From CAZYSK01 sp964649415 (GTDB taxonomy: Bacteria; Chloroflexota; Anaerolineae; B4-G1), in assembly GCA_964649415.1 (NCBI GenBank), contig CAZYSK010000053.1, positions 1-41,963 of the forward strand: a DNA stretch of 41,963 bases. Direction: 5' to 3'. Made by a program: the position numbers and the translations under genes. This document shows, piece by piece, positions 32,690 to 40,815 of the stretch (positions within the stretch are counted from its first letter, which is position 1; every line of letters starts with the position of its first letter). The notes beneath the pieces were generated by a model. That model searched no databases, had not been told where the DNA came from, and was given only the letters and a program-made list of their open reading frames with translations.

Positions 32690-32757
32690 TGCTCATTTGC
32701 ATCATTTGTTCATTTGTCATTTGTCATTTGTCATTTGTCATTTGTCATTTGTCTCTT
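32690..32757. repeat. CATTTGT tandem repeat
   Basis: The 10-base unit CATTTGTCAT or its 7-base core is repeated at least six times. It forms the space between the DUF58 stop (32758) and the repeat cluster ahead of the NACHT gene. The inverse of it is found at 24989-25080. Confidence 0.75.
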
Positions 32758-33819
32758 CTACCGCACCAGCCCAACCCGCCGCATCTCATACAGCACCACC
32801 CGCTCGAAGGGCGTGTCCGTCTCGACCGGGACGTAGTGCACGTCGCGGGCGCGGCAGTTGGCGCGAATCTCGTCGCGCCAGGCGGCCAGGCGGCGGCGGT
32901 AGAGCGCCCGCATCCCCCCATCAATCGTCACCTCCTGGGGATCTCCCGTCTCCACGTCTAGCAGCCGCAGGTCGCCCCCCAGCGGCGGCTCGACCTCGTC
33001 GGGGGCCAGCAGGTGCAGGACGGCGATCTCGTGGCCCCGCGCCGCCAGCGCGGCCAGTCCCTCGACGTAGCCCGCCGGGGAGAACAGGTCCGAGATGAGC
33101 ACGATCAGCCCGGCCCGCCCGCCGGAGACGGCGTAGCGGCGCAGCCCTGCGTTCAGGTCGGTCGTGCCGCTCGCCTCCAGCTTGCCCAACCACTCGAACA
33201 GGCGCAACGCGTGCCCCCGCCCGCGCACCGGGCCGAGTTGGAGGGTGGAGGTTGGAATGCCGGCAGGGATGCTGCCGACCGCAGACGGTCGGCGGTCCGT
33301 CGGAGGTTGGAGGATGGAGACGGTGAGGCGGTCGCCGGACACCAGCGCGACGTACCCCAGCGCCGCCGCCAGCCGCCGCCCATACACCCACTTGTTCTCC
33401 CCCTGTCCCCCCGTCCCCCCGTCTTGGACCTTGGGTTTTGGGCTTTGGGATTTGGGATTTGAGATTTGGGCTTTGGGCTTTGGGCTTTGACCGCCGCCCC
33501 ATTCCATCGACCCGCTGCCGTCGAGAAGCACGTGCACGGCCAAATCCTCCTCCTCCTCAAACAGCTTGACGTAGGGCCGCTCCAGCCGGGCGTAGACGTT
33601 CCAGTCCACGCGACGCAGGTCGTCGCCCCGGGCGTAGTCCCGGTAGTCGGCGAACTCGACCGACGTGCCGCGCTTGGTGGAACGCCGCTCGCCCGCGGCC
33701 TGCCCCGCGCGCACGCGGCGCGCGACGAGCGAGAGTTGCTCCAACCTGGGCAACAGCGACAGGTCAAACCACGGCTGGATGCCCGACGTTTGACGTTTGA
33801 CGTTCGACGCTTGACGCAT
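32758..33819 (-). CDS. DUF58 family protein with in-frame repeat insertions
   Basis: This 353-aa protein carries the DUF58 signature GTSVEFADYRDYARGDDLRR split before VDWNVYARLERPYVKLFEEEEDL, then a VWA-like MIDAS DGSGSMEWG (about residues 99-107). DUF58 proteins usually work with MoxR, encoded 27 bases upstream here. Three parts look like repeat-derived inserts: the N-terminal RQASNVKRQTS (from GACGTTT tandem repeats), SPKPKAQ...SPKPKVQ just after the MIDAS (from CCCAAA repeats at 33420-33490), and TDRRPSAVGSIPAGIP (from a repeat at 33258-33305). The frame is kept, but folding near the MIDAS may suffer. Confidence 0.85.
   Translation of the reverse strand: MRQASNVKRQTSGIQPWFDLSLLPRLEQLSLVARRVRAGQAAGERRSTKRGTSVEFADYRDYARGDDLRRVDWNVYARLERPYVKLFEEEEDLAVHVLLDGSGSMEWGGGQSPKPKAQISNPKSQSPKPKVQDGGTGGQGENKWVYGRRLAAALGYVALVSGDRLTVSILQPPTDRRPSAVGSIPAGIPTSTLQLGPVRGRGHALRLFEWLGKLEASGTTDLNAGLRRYAVSGGRAGLIVLISDLFSPAGYVEGLAALAARGHEIAVLHLLAPDEVEPPLGGDLRLLDVETGDPQEVTIDGGMRALYRRRLAAWRDEIRANCRARDVHYVPVETDTPFERVVLYEMRRVGLVR
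33420..33490. repeat. TTTGGG low-complexity repeat inside the DUF58 gene
   Basis: The units TTTGGG(A/C)TT recur about seven times. On the coding strand they read as Lys/Pro/Ser-rich codons immediately after the metal-site motif of the DUF58 protein. Confidence 0.7.
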
Positions 33820-33846
33820 ACGGCCTGCTCCCCACTCCCCTCCCGC

Positions 33847-34827
33847 TCACGGCTCAGCGACGTGTCCCAACACCTCCCGCACCACGTCGTCAGTGCTCAC
33901 GCCCTCGGCCTGGCCCTCGAAGTTGAGCAGGATGCGGTGCCGGAGCGCAGCCGGAGCGACCGCTCGCAGGTCCTCGAAGGCCACGTTGTAGCGGCCTGCC
34001 AGGAGCGCCACGACCTTGCCGCCCAGGATGAGCGCCTGGGCGCCGCGCGGGCTGGAGCCGTAACGCACGAAGCGCCGTACAACGTCCGGCGCGGCCTCGT
34101 TCTCGGGATGGGTGGCGATGGTCAGCCGGGCCGCGTAGTCGGACACGGGCGAGGCGACCGGTACCTGCCGCGCCAGCGACCCCAAGGCCCGCACGCCCGG
34201 CCCGTCGGCCACGACGTCGACCGCCGGCTCGGCCTCGCGCGTGGTGCGGTTCAGGATCTCCACCAACTCCTGCGAGTTGGGGTACACGACGTTGACCTTG
34301 AACAGGAAACGGTCCAGTTGGGCCTCCGGCAGCGGATACGTGCCCTCCATCTCGATGGGGTTCTGCGTCGCCAGCACCATGAAGGGCGGCTCCAGCGGGT
34401 AGGAGCGGTTGGCGACGGTGACGGTGCACTCCTGCATGGCCTCGAGCAGTGCCGACTGCGTCTTCGGCGTAGCCCGGTTGATCTCGTCGGCCAGCAGGAG
34501 GTTGGTGAAGACCGGGCCGGGCTGGAAGCGGAACTCCCGCCGCCCGTCCTCGGCCTCCTCCAGAATGTCGGTGCCGACGATGTCGGCCGGCATCAGGTCA
34601 GGCGTGAACTGGATGCGGGCGAAGTTGAGATCCAGCACCCGGGCCAGCGTGCGCACGAGCATGGTCTTGCCCAGCCCGGGCACGCCCTCCAGAAGCACGT
34701 GCCCGCCGGCGACGAGGCAGACGAGCGTGTGCCGGATCACCTCTCGCTGGCCGACGATGTACTTGCCGACCTCGGCCTCGATGACGGCGGCGGTTTCGCG
34801 GAATTGCTCAGGTGTGACTTTGGTCAT
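33847..34827 (-). CDS. MoxR-family AAA+ ATPase
   Basis: This 326-aa ATPase is the chaperone-like partner of VWA proteins. It shows Walker A GVPGLGKTM, the FTPDLMPADIVG loop, Walker B LLLADEINRA, sensor 1 ATQNPIE, and the C-terminal lid with YGSSPRGAQALI. Length is typical. ATG 34827 is chosen because the family N-terminus (FRETAAVIEAEVGKYIVGQREV, split) begins just after it and AAAGGA precedes; the frame upstream to 35124 overlaps the next gene and is not coding. DUF58 follows 27 bases after the stop. Confidence 0.94.
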   Translation of the reverse strand: MTKVTPEQFRETAAVIEAEVGKYIVGQREVIRHTLVCLVAGGHVLLEGVPGLGKTMLVRTLARVLDLNFARIQFTPDLMPADIVGTDILEEAEDGRREFRFQPGPVFTNLLLADEINRATPKTQSALLEAMQECTVTVANRSYPLEPPFMVLATQNPIEMEGTYPLPEAQLDRFLFKVNVVYPNSQELVEILNRTTREAEPAVDVVADGPGVRALGSLARQVPVASPVSDYAARLTIATHPENEAAPDVVRRFVRYGSSPRGAQALILGGKVVALLAGRYNVAFEDLRAVAPAALRHRILLNFEGQAEGVSTDDVVREVLGHVAEP

Positions 34828-34919
34828 GATACGTCCTTTGGTACGTATATGTCGGCAGAAAGGACTACCTCGGATATGAGAAATACGCGATAGGATAACG
34901 GAGATAGACGGTCTGACCG

Positions 34920-35744
34920 CTACTTCGCGGCTCGAATCCGCACCGGCCTTACGTCCAGGCACTCTCCGTGGAAGTTGGCCAGGAGGCCGAACGTTTTGTC
35001 GAAGTGATGCAGGTAGCGCCGCATTCTCGCGTCGAACGCCTCGCCCATTTCTCTCACGGCAAACGCAGCTACAATGACTTTGTCCTCCACGACCAGGAGA
35101 CGGCACTTCTGGGAGCCCAGGCACTCATCCTCGTAGAACACCGGTATCTCGCGCACGAACTCAAACGACATGTGCTGTTCGTTCAACTCCACCTGGGTCG
35201 CGCGGCGGTAGACCTGATGGAAGAAACCGGGACCAAGCTCGTGGTGTACGCGATGCAGGCACTCATACAGTCGCCCGACGAGCTTCGGACACTCTAGCGC
35301 TGCGTCATCCGGCGGCTGTGACCGCCAGGCAAAGTCGGGCCGACGCTGGGCGTAGAAGTACGCGTAGCGCTCGACATCCACCTTGGGTGTGCCAAAGTTG
35401 GCCAACAACCCCACGTCAGCGCCAGTCACACGCAGGTAGGAGATCATCTGCGCTCGATGGAGCCCCGTCAGCGCCGGCGCGACCTTCAGTTCCAGGATCA
35501 CCTTGTGCCCCACAGCGACGTCGCAGTAATACCGCCCGACCTCAACGCCCCGATAGTGGACGTGAAACTGCTCTTCCAACGCATGCGGAATGCCTTGCTT
35601 GGTGAGGCCAATACTGACAGCCCTCTGAATCTGCTCCTCGGGCAACCCAGGCCCCAGCGTGTTCCCCACGTGGAACAGCACCCCTCGGATCTTGTACGTC
35701 AGGTCAGCGTGCAGAAGTCCGTTCTCGCCCGTGCTTGTGCTCAT
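34920..35744 (-). CDS. Tandem GxxExxY (PDDEXK-like) protein
   Basis: This 274-aa protein is a duplication of the GxxExxY domain, related to PD-(D/E)XK nucleases. Repeat 1 (about 10-130) has GPGLPEEQIQRA, the acidic CDVAV and ILELK at the catalytic positions, and VGLLANFG. Repeat 2 (about 150-270) has GPGFFHQVYRRA but CRLLVV and VIVAAF at the matching places, so its active-site residues are lost, while the closing FGLLANF is kept. It could be nucleolytic through repeat 1 only. The family is common in Chloroflexota and cyanobacteria and its role is unknown. ATG 35744 has GGGGAGAG upstream. Confidence 0.83.
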   Translation of the reverse strand: MSTSTGENGLLHADLTYKIRGVLFHVGNTLGPGLPEEQIQRAVSIGLTKQGIPHALEEQFHVHYRGVEVGRYYCDVAVGHKVILELKVAPALTGLHRAQMISYLRVTGADVGLLANFGTPKVDVERYAYFYAQRRPDFAWRSQPPDDAALECPKLVGRLYECLHRVHHELGPGFFHQVYRRATQVELNEQHMSFEFVREIPVFYEDECLGSQKCRLLVVEDKVIVAAFAVREMGEAFDARMRRYLHHFDKTFGLLANFHGECLDVRPVRIRAAK

Positions 35745-35879
35745 CACTCTCCCCTACGCCAACGTCGAGTACTTCCCTCACCCGGGGCAATCCTCATCGT
35801 GTATTTCCCCCATCCGAGGTAGTCCTTCCCCCACCCACGGCAGTCCTTCCCCAACCCCATCGTTCATTCCCGCCAGTCC
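35745..35879. other. Intergenic region with dispersed repeats
   Basis: This holds one copy of the ATCGTGTATTTC repeat (35795-35826) and related C-rich text (CACCCACGGCAGTCCTTCC). No gene or clear promoter is seen. Confidence 0.5.
35795..35826. repeat. Dispersed ATCGTGTATTTC repeat
   Basis: ATCGTGTATTTCCCCCATCC followed by GAGGTAGTCCTT. Close copies lie at 35882-35913 and 25127-25153, and a more diverged inverted one at about 34861-34892. The 35882 copy supplies the last codons of the isomerase gene. Confidence 0.65.
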
Positions 35880-36752
35880 CTATCGTGTATTTCCCCCGTC
35901 CGAGGTAGTCCTTCCCCCCACCCCGAAATACCTCCGGCAAAACTCCAAGGCACGGCGCAGCGCGGCCAGGCACCTGGCCTCGTCCCCGGCGTCCAGCGCG
36001 CTGGGGTCGGTCTCGACGGTGATGACGCCCCGGTAGCCATCTTGGGCCAGCTTACGCAGGAAGTCCGCCAGCGGCAGGTGGCCGTCCGGCGGCGAACGGT
36101 GCTCCCGGCCATCGTAGTTGGACAGATGCACATGGGCCACCCGCTCCCGCAGTTGCTCGTAGACTGCCAGCGGATCGAGCCCCCACGTGCCCAGGTGAGT
36201 CGTGTCGAGCGTCAGGTGACGGAAAGCAGCCAACTCGTCGGGCGTGTTGAACCAGTAAAGCCTGGTCTTCAGACCCAGGAGACGCCGCAACGGCATGTTC
36301 TCGACCCCGATCGTGACGCCGGTCTCGTCCTCCAGTTCCGCCACCAGCCCATTGCGCAGGAAGTGATAGTAGGGCTCGCGACGGGGCAACACCACAGGCA
36401 GGAAAAAACGCCGCAACCGGTGGCCGTGCCAATGCCCCACAAAAGCGCGGAGACGAAACGGGAGGTGCGTCACGACCACCGATGCCCCCACCTCCTGCGC
36501 CAGCGCCACCGTGCGCCGGAGTCGCCCCAGTTGATCATCCGGCCACTCGTGTACGTTGGTGACAAAGGGGCTGTGCACGGCGACGATGGGCAGGCCGTAG
36601 TCGGCGGACAGCCGGCGCAGGTAGGCCGGCTGGCGCGTGTCCCAGCGCTGGTCTGCCAGCACCTCGATCCCGTCGTATCCGGCCTCGGCGGCCAGTTCGA
36701 AGACGCGGGCGGTGCCATAGCTATATAGCGAACCGGTAGAGAATGCAATCAT
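35880..36752 (-). CDS. Sugar phosphate isomerase/epimerase (xylose isomerase-like TIM barrel)
   Basis: This 290-aa protein has the AP-endonuclease-2/xylose-isomerase-like barrel: an N-terminal AAEAGYDGIEV, IVAVHSPF, SVVVTHLPFR, VTIGVENMP, LTLDTTHLGTWG, VAHVHLSN and GVITVETD, with His, Glu and Asp at the positions that bind metals in the family. The substrate is not identifiable. ATG 36752 begins the family N-terminus (MIAFSTGSLY). The last 12 residues (GGRTTSDGGNTR) are encoded by a copy of the ATCGTGTATTTC repeat, so the native stop was probably lost. The pepF gene lies 5 bases upstream. Confidence 0.86.
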   Translation of the reverse strand: MIAFSTGSLYSYGTARVFELAAEAGYDGIEVLADQRWDTRQPAYLRRLSADYGLPIVAVHSPFVTNVHEWPDDQLGRLRRTVALAQEVGASVVVTHLPFRLRAFVGHWHGHRLRRFFLPVVLPRREPYYHFLRNGLVAELEDETGVTIGVENMPLRRLLGLKTRLYWFNTPDELAAFRHLTLDTTHLGTWGLDPLAVYEQLRERVAHVHLSNYDGREHRSPPDGHLPLADFLRKLAQDGYRGVITVETDPSALDAGDEARCLAALRRALEFCRRYFGVGGRTTSDGGNTR

Positions 36753-36757
36753 AGGCC

Positions 36758-38581
36758 TCACCCCGCGGATTGTTCCAACCCGGCGAATTGCTGCAATCCG
36801 ATGGTCTCCAGTTCGTCCAGCAGGCCCCGCAGGACGTCGAACCCGCCCTGCCAGAAGTCCGCCGAACTCATGTCGAAGCCCTCGTGGCCAGGCCCGCCCT
36901 CGCCGATGATGTGTTCCGGGCTCTGCGAACCGCCGTAGGACAGGATCTTCAGGAAGCGCGGCACGAACGGCGCCCCCTCGTCCCGGTACTGCCGGTAGAG
37001 GGCCAACACCAGCAGTTGCCCGAAGCTGTAGGCGTAGCAGTAGAAGGGCGATGCGTAGATGTGGGGGATGGCGACCCATTCCCAGCGGAACTCGTCCGAG
37101 ACCTCGACCGCATCGCCGAGCTGCTCGTGCAGGTTGTCCATGTAGAGCGCGCAGAGGTCGTCGGTGGTCGCACCCTCCAGGATGCGCCGGTGGGCTTCCA
37201 GCTCGAACAGGACGAAATACGCCTGGCGGGCGACCGTCGCGTACGCGCCATCCAGCAGCTTCACCAGCAAGTCGCGTCGCACTGCGGGATCATCCTCCTC
37301 GCGCAGCAGGCGATCGGTCAACAACATCTCGGAGAAGACGGAGGCCGTCTCGGCGAGCGGGAGCGCGGAATGAAAGGTGAACACGGAGTGATCCGCGGCC
37401 ATCAAAGCATGGACGGCGTGGCCGATCTCGTGCGCCAGCGTGAGCACGTCCTCCGTCTTACCCACGTAGTTCAGCAACACCCAGGGGGTGACAGCAGGCA
37501 GGACGCCCGCGCAGAAGGCCCCGCCGCGTTTCCCGGGGCGTATCTCCGAATCCACGTGCCCGTCGGTGAAGACGCGCCGGGCGTGAGCGGCCAGCGTGGG
37601 CGAGAAGCTGTCCAAGCTGTGCAGCACCATGTGCACCGCCTCGGGGAAGGGATAGGTTCGCTCGGCATCCCCGACAGGGGCATAGAGATCGTAGCGCCGC
37701 AACCGCTCCAGGCCCAGCCAGCGGGCTTTGAGCCGGAAGTAGCGATGGAAAATCGGCATGTTCCTGCGGCACACGTCGAGCAACGTCTCGACCACCGGAT
37801 CGGGGATGTCGTTGCTCAGGTTGCGCACGGCGATGGCCGAGTCCATGCCGCGCAGGGTCACGTTCTCGCTGTTCCAATCGCGCAGGAGGTGATGGTAGAC
37901 CTGTCCCAGGACGACGCCCTGGTCGCCGTACACCCGATATAGCTCCTGGTAGGCGGCGGCGCGCACGTCGGGGGATGGGTCGCGGGCGTACATGGCCAAT
38001 TCGTCCCGCGTCATCTCCTTCACCTCGCCGTCTACCTCCAGCTTGAAGGAGAAGCGGTTGGTGATCATCTCGTACAGCTTCACCAACGCGCTCGACCCGT
38101 TGACGTCCTTCACGTTGATGATCTGCTCCTCGGGCTCCGACAACGTGTACGGCTTGAACCGGCGCATGGACTCCAGGTAGTAGGCGTAGTCGCCGCTTGT
38201 GGCCATCAGGCGGCGGGCCGGTCCCTCGTCCAGGCCCTTCCACCACAGGGAGAAGAAGAGCATACGGTTCTGTATGTCGGTGCCCAACTGCTCCATCCGC
38301 CCCAGGAAGCCCAGCGCCTGCTGATCTTGGGTGTCCTCGGAGAACCACAGATAGGCATAGGTGGTCAGTCGCGCCGCAGCGGCATGGATCGCCTCAGATA
38401 GATGCATCAACTCCATAAACGCCGCGTCGCTCATGTCCGGGGCGAGGCGCTCGCGGCCAGCCTCGAACTCCACGACCTGCCGCTCCAGCTCCGCCAGGAT
38501 ACGATCAAAGTCCTTCCCCTCGTGCGCCGGCAACAGCGCCGCCAGGTTCCATCCAGATTGCTCGAAATGAATGTCTGTCAC
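36758..38581 (-). CDS. pepF: Oligoendopeptidase F (M3 family)
   Basis: This 607-aa zinc metallopeptidase has the HEIGHAVH active-site motif (zinc His pair with catalytic Glu) and the downstream third ligand in PLAETASVFSEML. M3 enzymes of this type degrade cytoplasmic oligopeptides, including cleaved signal peptides. Length is typical for PepF. GTG 38581 is chosen because GGAGGA sits a few bases upstream, and its TGA-containing overlap (GTGA) with the NUDIX stop shows coupled translation. Confidence 0.94.
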   Translation of the reverse strand: MTDIHFEQSGWNLAALLPAHEGKDFDRILAELERQVVEFEAGRERLAPDMSDAAFMELMHLSEAIHAAAARLTTYAYLWFSEDTQDQQALGFLGRMEQLGTDIQNRMLFFSLWWKGLDEGPARRLMATSGDYAYYLESMRRFKPYTLSEPEEQIINVKDVNGSSALVKLYEMITNRFSFKLEVDGEVKEMTRDELAMYARDPSPDVRAAAYQELYRVYGDQGVVLGQVYHHLLRDWNSENVTLRGMDSAIAVRNLSNDIPDPVVETLLDVCRRNMPIFHRYFRLKARWLGLERLRRYDLYAPVGDAERTYPFPEAVHMVLHSLDSFSPTLAAHARRVFTDGHVDSEIRPGKRGGAFCAGVLPAVTPWVLLNYVGKTEDVLTLAHEIGHAVHALMAADHSVFTFHSALPLAETASVFSEMLLTDRLLREEDDPAVRRDLLVKLLDGAYATVARQAYFVLFELEAHRRILEGATTDDLCALYMDNLHEQLGDAVEVSDEFRWEWVAIPHIYASPFYCYAYSFGQLLVLALYRQYRDEGAPFVPRFLKILSYGGSQSPEHIIGEGGPGHEGFDMSSADFWQGGFDVLRGLLDELETIGLQQFAGLEQSAG

Positions 38582-39093
38582 GAGTCCTCCTCATTGTGTT
38601 CCTGGGCATTCCGGCTCAGCCCAGCGGTTGCATCCGGCGGGTCATCCCGATGGGCGTACGCTTCCCGGTAAGCCAAGGCTCGGCGCAGCCATTCGCGCTC
38701 CGGCTCGAACGTCAACACCGCCAGCGCGTCGTCCCAACTCAGCCACACGGGCTCGAACTGCTCCTCCCCACCGGAGGGTGGACCCGGTTCGTGCGCCAGC
38801 GTCATCAGGAAGTAGTGCTCGGTGCGCACGACGCGCCGCCCCCAACGGTCAAACTCGACCTCCTGCGTACCCAGATGCAGTCCCAACACCAGGTCCGTGT
38901 AGCCGCTCTCCTCGCGCGTCTCGCGCAGCGCGGCCGATGGCACGTCCTCCCCCGGCTCGACGTGCCCTTTGGGCAGGCGCACCTCGCCCCGGCTGGGGCG
39001 GCGCAGGACCAACACCCAGTCATCGTGTACCACGACGCCACCGGCAGCGATATAGCGATCGGCGTCACTATCCGCAAATGCACTCACTTGCAT
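38578..39093 (-). CDS. NUDIX hydrolase
   Basis: This 171-aa protein has a complete NUDIX box: GHVEPGED, then AALRETREESGY (the G-x5-E-x7-REUxEExGU pattern), preceded by RGEVRLPKG. It hydrolyses a nucleoside diphosphate-linked substrate; the sequence (LPKGHVEPGE) resembles the bis-nucleoside polyphosphate or diphosphoinositol subgroup. ATG 39093 has AGGAG upstream; the longer open frame adds repeat-derived residues. The 3' end overlaps the pepF start by 4 bases. Confidence 0.9.
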   Translation of the reverse strand: MQVSAFADSDADRYIAAGGVVVHDDWVLVLRRPSRGEVRLPKGHVEPGEDVPSAALRETREESGYTDLVLGLHLGTQEVEFDRWGRRVVRTEHYFLMTLAHEPGPPSGGEEQFEPVWLSWDDALAVLTFEPEREWLRRALAYREAYAHRDDPPDATAGLSRNAQEHNEEDS

Positions 39094-39130
39094 CACACTC
39101 CTACTTGTCCACAAAGGCAGGCACGAGGCT

Positions 39131-39155
39131 GGGCAGGCACAAGACCTGCCCCTAC
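39131..39155. repeat. GGGCAGG palindromic repeat
   Basis: GGGCAGG-CACAAGA-CCTGCCC followed by CTAC, the same family as 26944-27009 and 32579-32664. It lies between the NUDIX start and the stop of the upstream gene. Confidence 0.7.
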
Positions 39156-39157
39156 TT

Positions 39158-40726
39158 CTACGGCTCCAACGAACTGAAGTAATCACGCACGTACTGCTTC
39201 AACCCCAAAGGTATGTAGCTTCCCTCCAACGCAGCGCCGGCCTGGGCCGCGTAGTCGGCGTACACGTCCGTGTAGGGCACGTTGGCGCGGCCCTCACCGG
39301 GCGGAGGGAGGGGCACACCCTCGCCCGTGATTCCTTCGTCGCCCTCGCGGCCAATCTCCACGCCAGGGCCTGCCTCATCGAGGCGCTCCGGCACGTAGAC
39401 CTCGTCGTAGGGCGCGCCGGTGCCCACGTCCTCGTGGTGACCGGGCTGGGGCTGCTGGCCATCCCCCGTCGCCTGGCCGACCGGCTGGCCCGCCTGCCCA
39501 TCCGCGCCACCCTGACCGAGCGGCTGTCCGGTGCGCGGTCAGGTGCCACCTGCCTCCGCGATCTGCTCGCGCCCCTCCTGCAACTCCGCCAGCGTGCCCT
39601 CGACCGTCTCCTGCCGCTGCACCCGCTCGCCCGCGTCCGCCATCCCCTGCGCTGCCTCCTGGATCGCCTGGCGGGCCTCGCCGATGTCGCCGCGCTCGAT
39701 GGCATCCGCCGCCTGGCCGAGTTGCTCCGCCAGCTCAGGGTCGCTCTCGGCCAGCGCCTGGGCCGCCTCGGCCAGCTCGCGGGCCAGTTCGAGCTCCTCG
39801 TCGCGGGTCAGTATCTCGCCCCCCTCCGCCGCGTACGATTCCAGCGCCTCGGCCGCCGTCTCGTAGTCACCGTTCGCCAGGGCCTCGGCGATCTGGCGGG
39901 TGAGCGCCGAGTCGGCCATACCCTCGGCGGCGCGCTCCAGCCCAGCCGAAACGTCCGCCGCACCGGGGTCCTGCAACGGCGCGAGCGCGCGCTCCGCCTC
40001 CGAGAGCGCCGCCACCGCCTCCTCGGGCGTCGCCGTGCCCGTCTCAAGCCCCTCGTGCAGGGCTGCAAGCGCCTCCTCCAGCTCCTGCAGAAGCACGTCA
40101 CGCTCGGCCTCGCTCAGCCCTTCCGCCTCGGCCACCGCGTCCCGTGCAGCCTCCAACTCCTCGATCTGCTCCTCGACGGCGGCGCGCACGGCGGTCCGCC
40201 GCAGCAGCACGTCCTCCTGGGGATTCGGCAGCCAGACCAGGAGCGCCAGGGCAGCAGCCAACACGCCGAGCGAGAGCAGCGCCCAGCGGGGGAGCCGCAG
40301 CGGCAGCATCGCGCGCGCTTCAACACTGCCGGCCGCGTCCAGCGCGTCCGCCAACTGCGCCTGGGCCATCGCGGGAGTCGTCCGCAGCCGACCGGTGCCG
40401 AGCTCCACCGCCGTGGAGAGGCGCTCGGCCAGTCCGAAGCGGCGGTCGAAAATGCGCGCTGACGCGGTAAGAGAGCGCGGCCGCAGCCAGGCCAGCGCCA
40501 GCCCGAGCGCCAGCCCGACCAGCACGAGCGCGCCGGCCAGCGCAGCCAGTGTGCGTGCCACGAGCAGTGGCCACAACCGGGCCGCCAGCGCCAGCAACGT
40601 GCCCGCCCCCAGCCCCGCCACCGCGCCCCACAGCCCCCAGATGACGCTCTCGACCAGCCGTAGCCGCAGCTCCCAGCGACGCAGATAGGGAGTCAAGAAA
40701 CGCAGTTTGTTCCAGCCCATAGGCAC
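39158..40726 (-). CDS. Coiled-coil membrane protein interrupted by one in-frame TGA
   Basis: The first 395 codons encode three membrane helices (about 27-48, 55-78 and 148-168) and then a long Glu/Ala-rich coiled coil (about 175-390). The frame is stopped by TGA at 39539-39541 but goes on unbroken for 127 codons: a Gly/Gln-rich linker (TGQPLGQGGADGQAG), then APYDEVYVPERLDE and a C-terminal segment ending YVRDYFSSLEP. The linker plus APYDxVYVP end is what I would expect of one continuous protein, somewhat like DUF4175-type proteins near MoxR operons. The start is GTG 40726 or ATG 40720, with a weak Shine-Dalgarno. Error, recent nonsense mutation or recoding cannot be told apart. Confidence 0.75.
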
Positions 40727-40815
40727 ATCCCGTAACGCCTGGAGGATTCCTGCAACTCACGAATACTATGCCGGCAGGGATGCAGCGGATGCAGACATCC
40801 GGGCGGTCCGTCTCC

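Noticed and set aside
33847..35124. Longer MoxR frame starting at 35124
   Set aside because: The upstream 99 codons overlap the GxxExxY gene on the same strand in another frame and have no MoxR similarity; the family start is at 34827.
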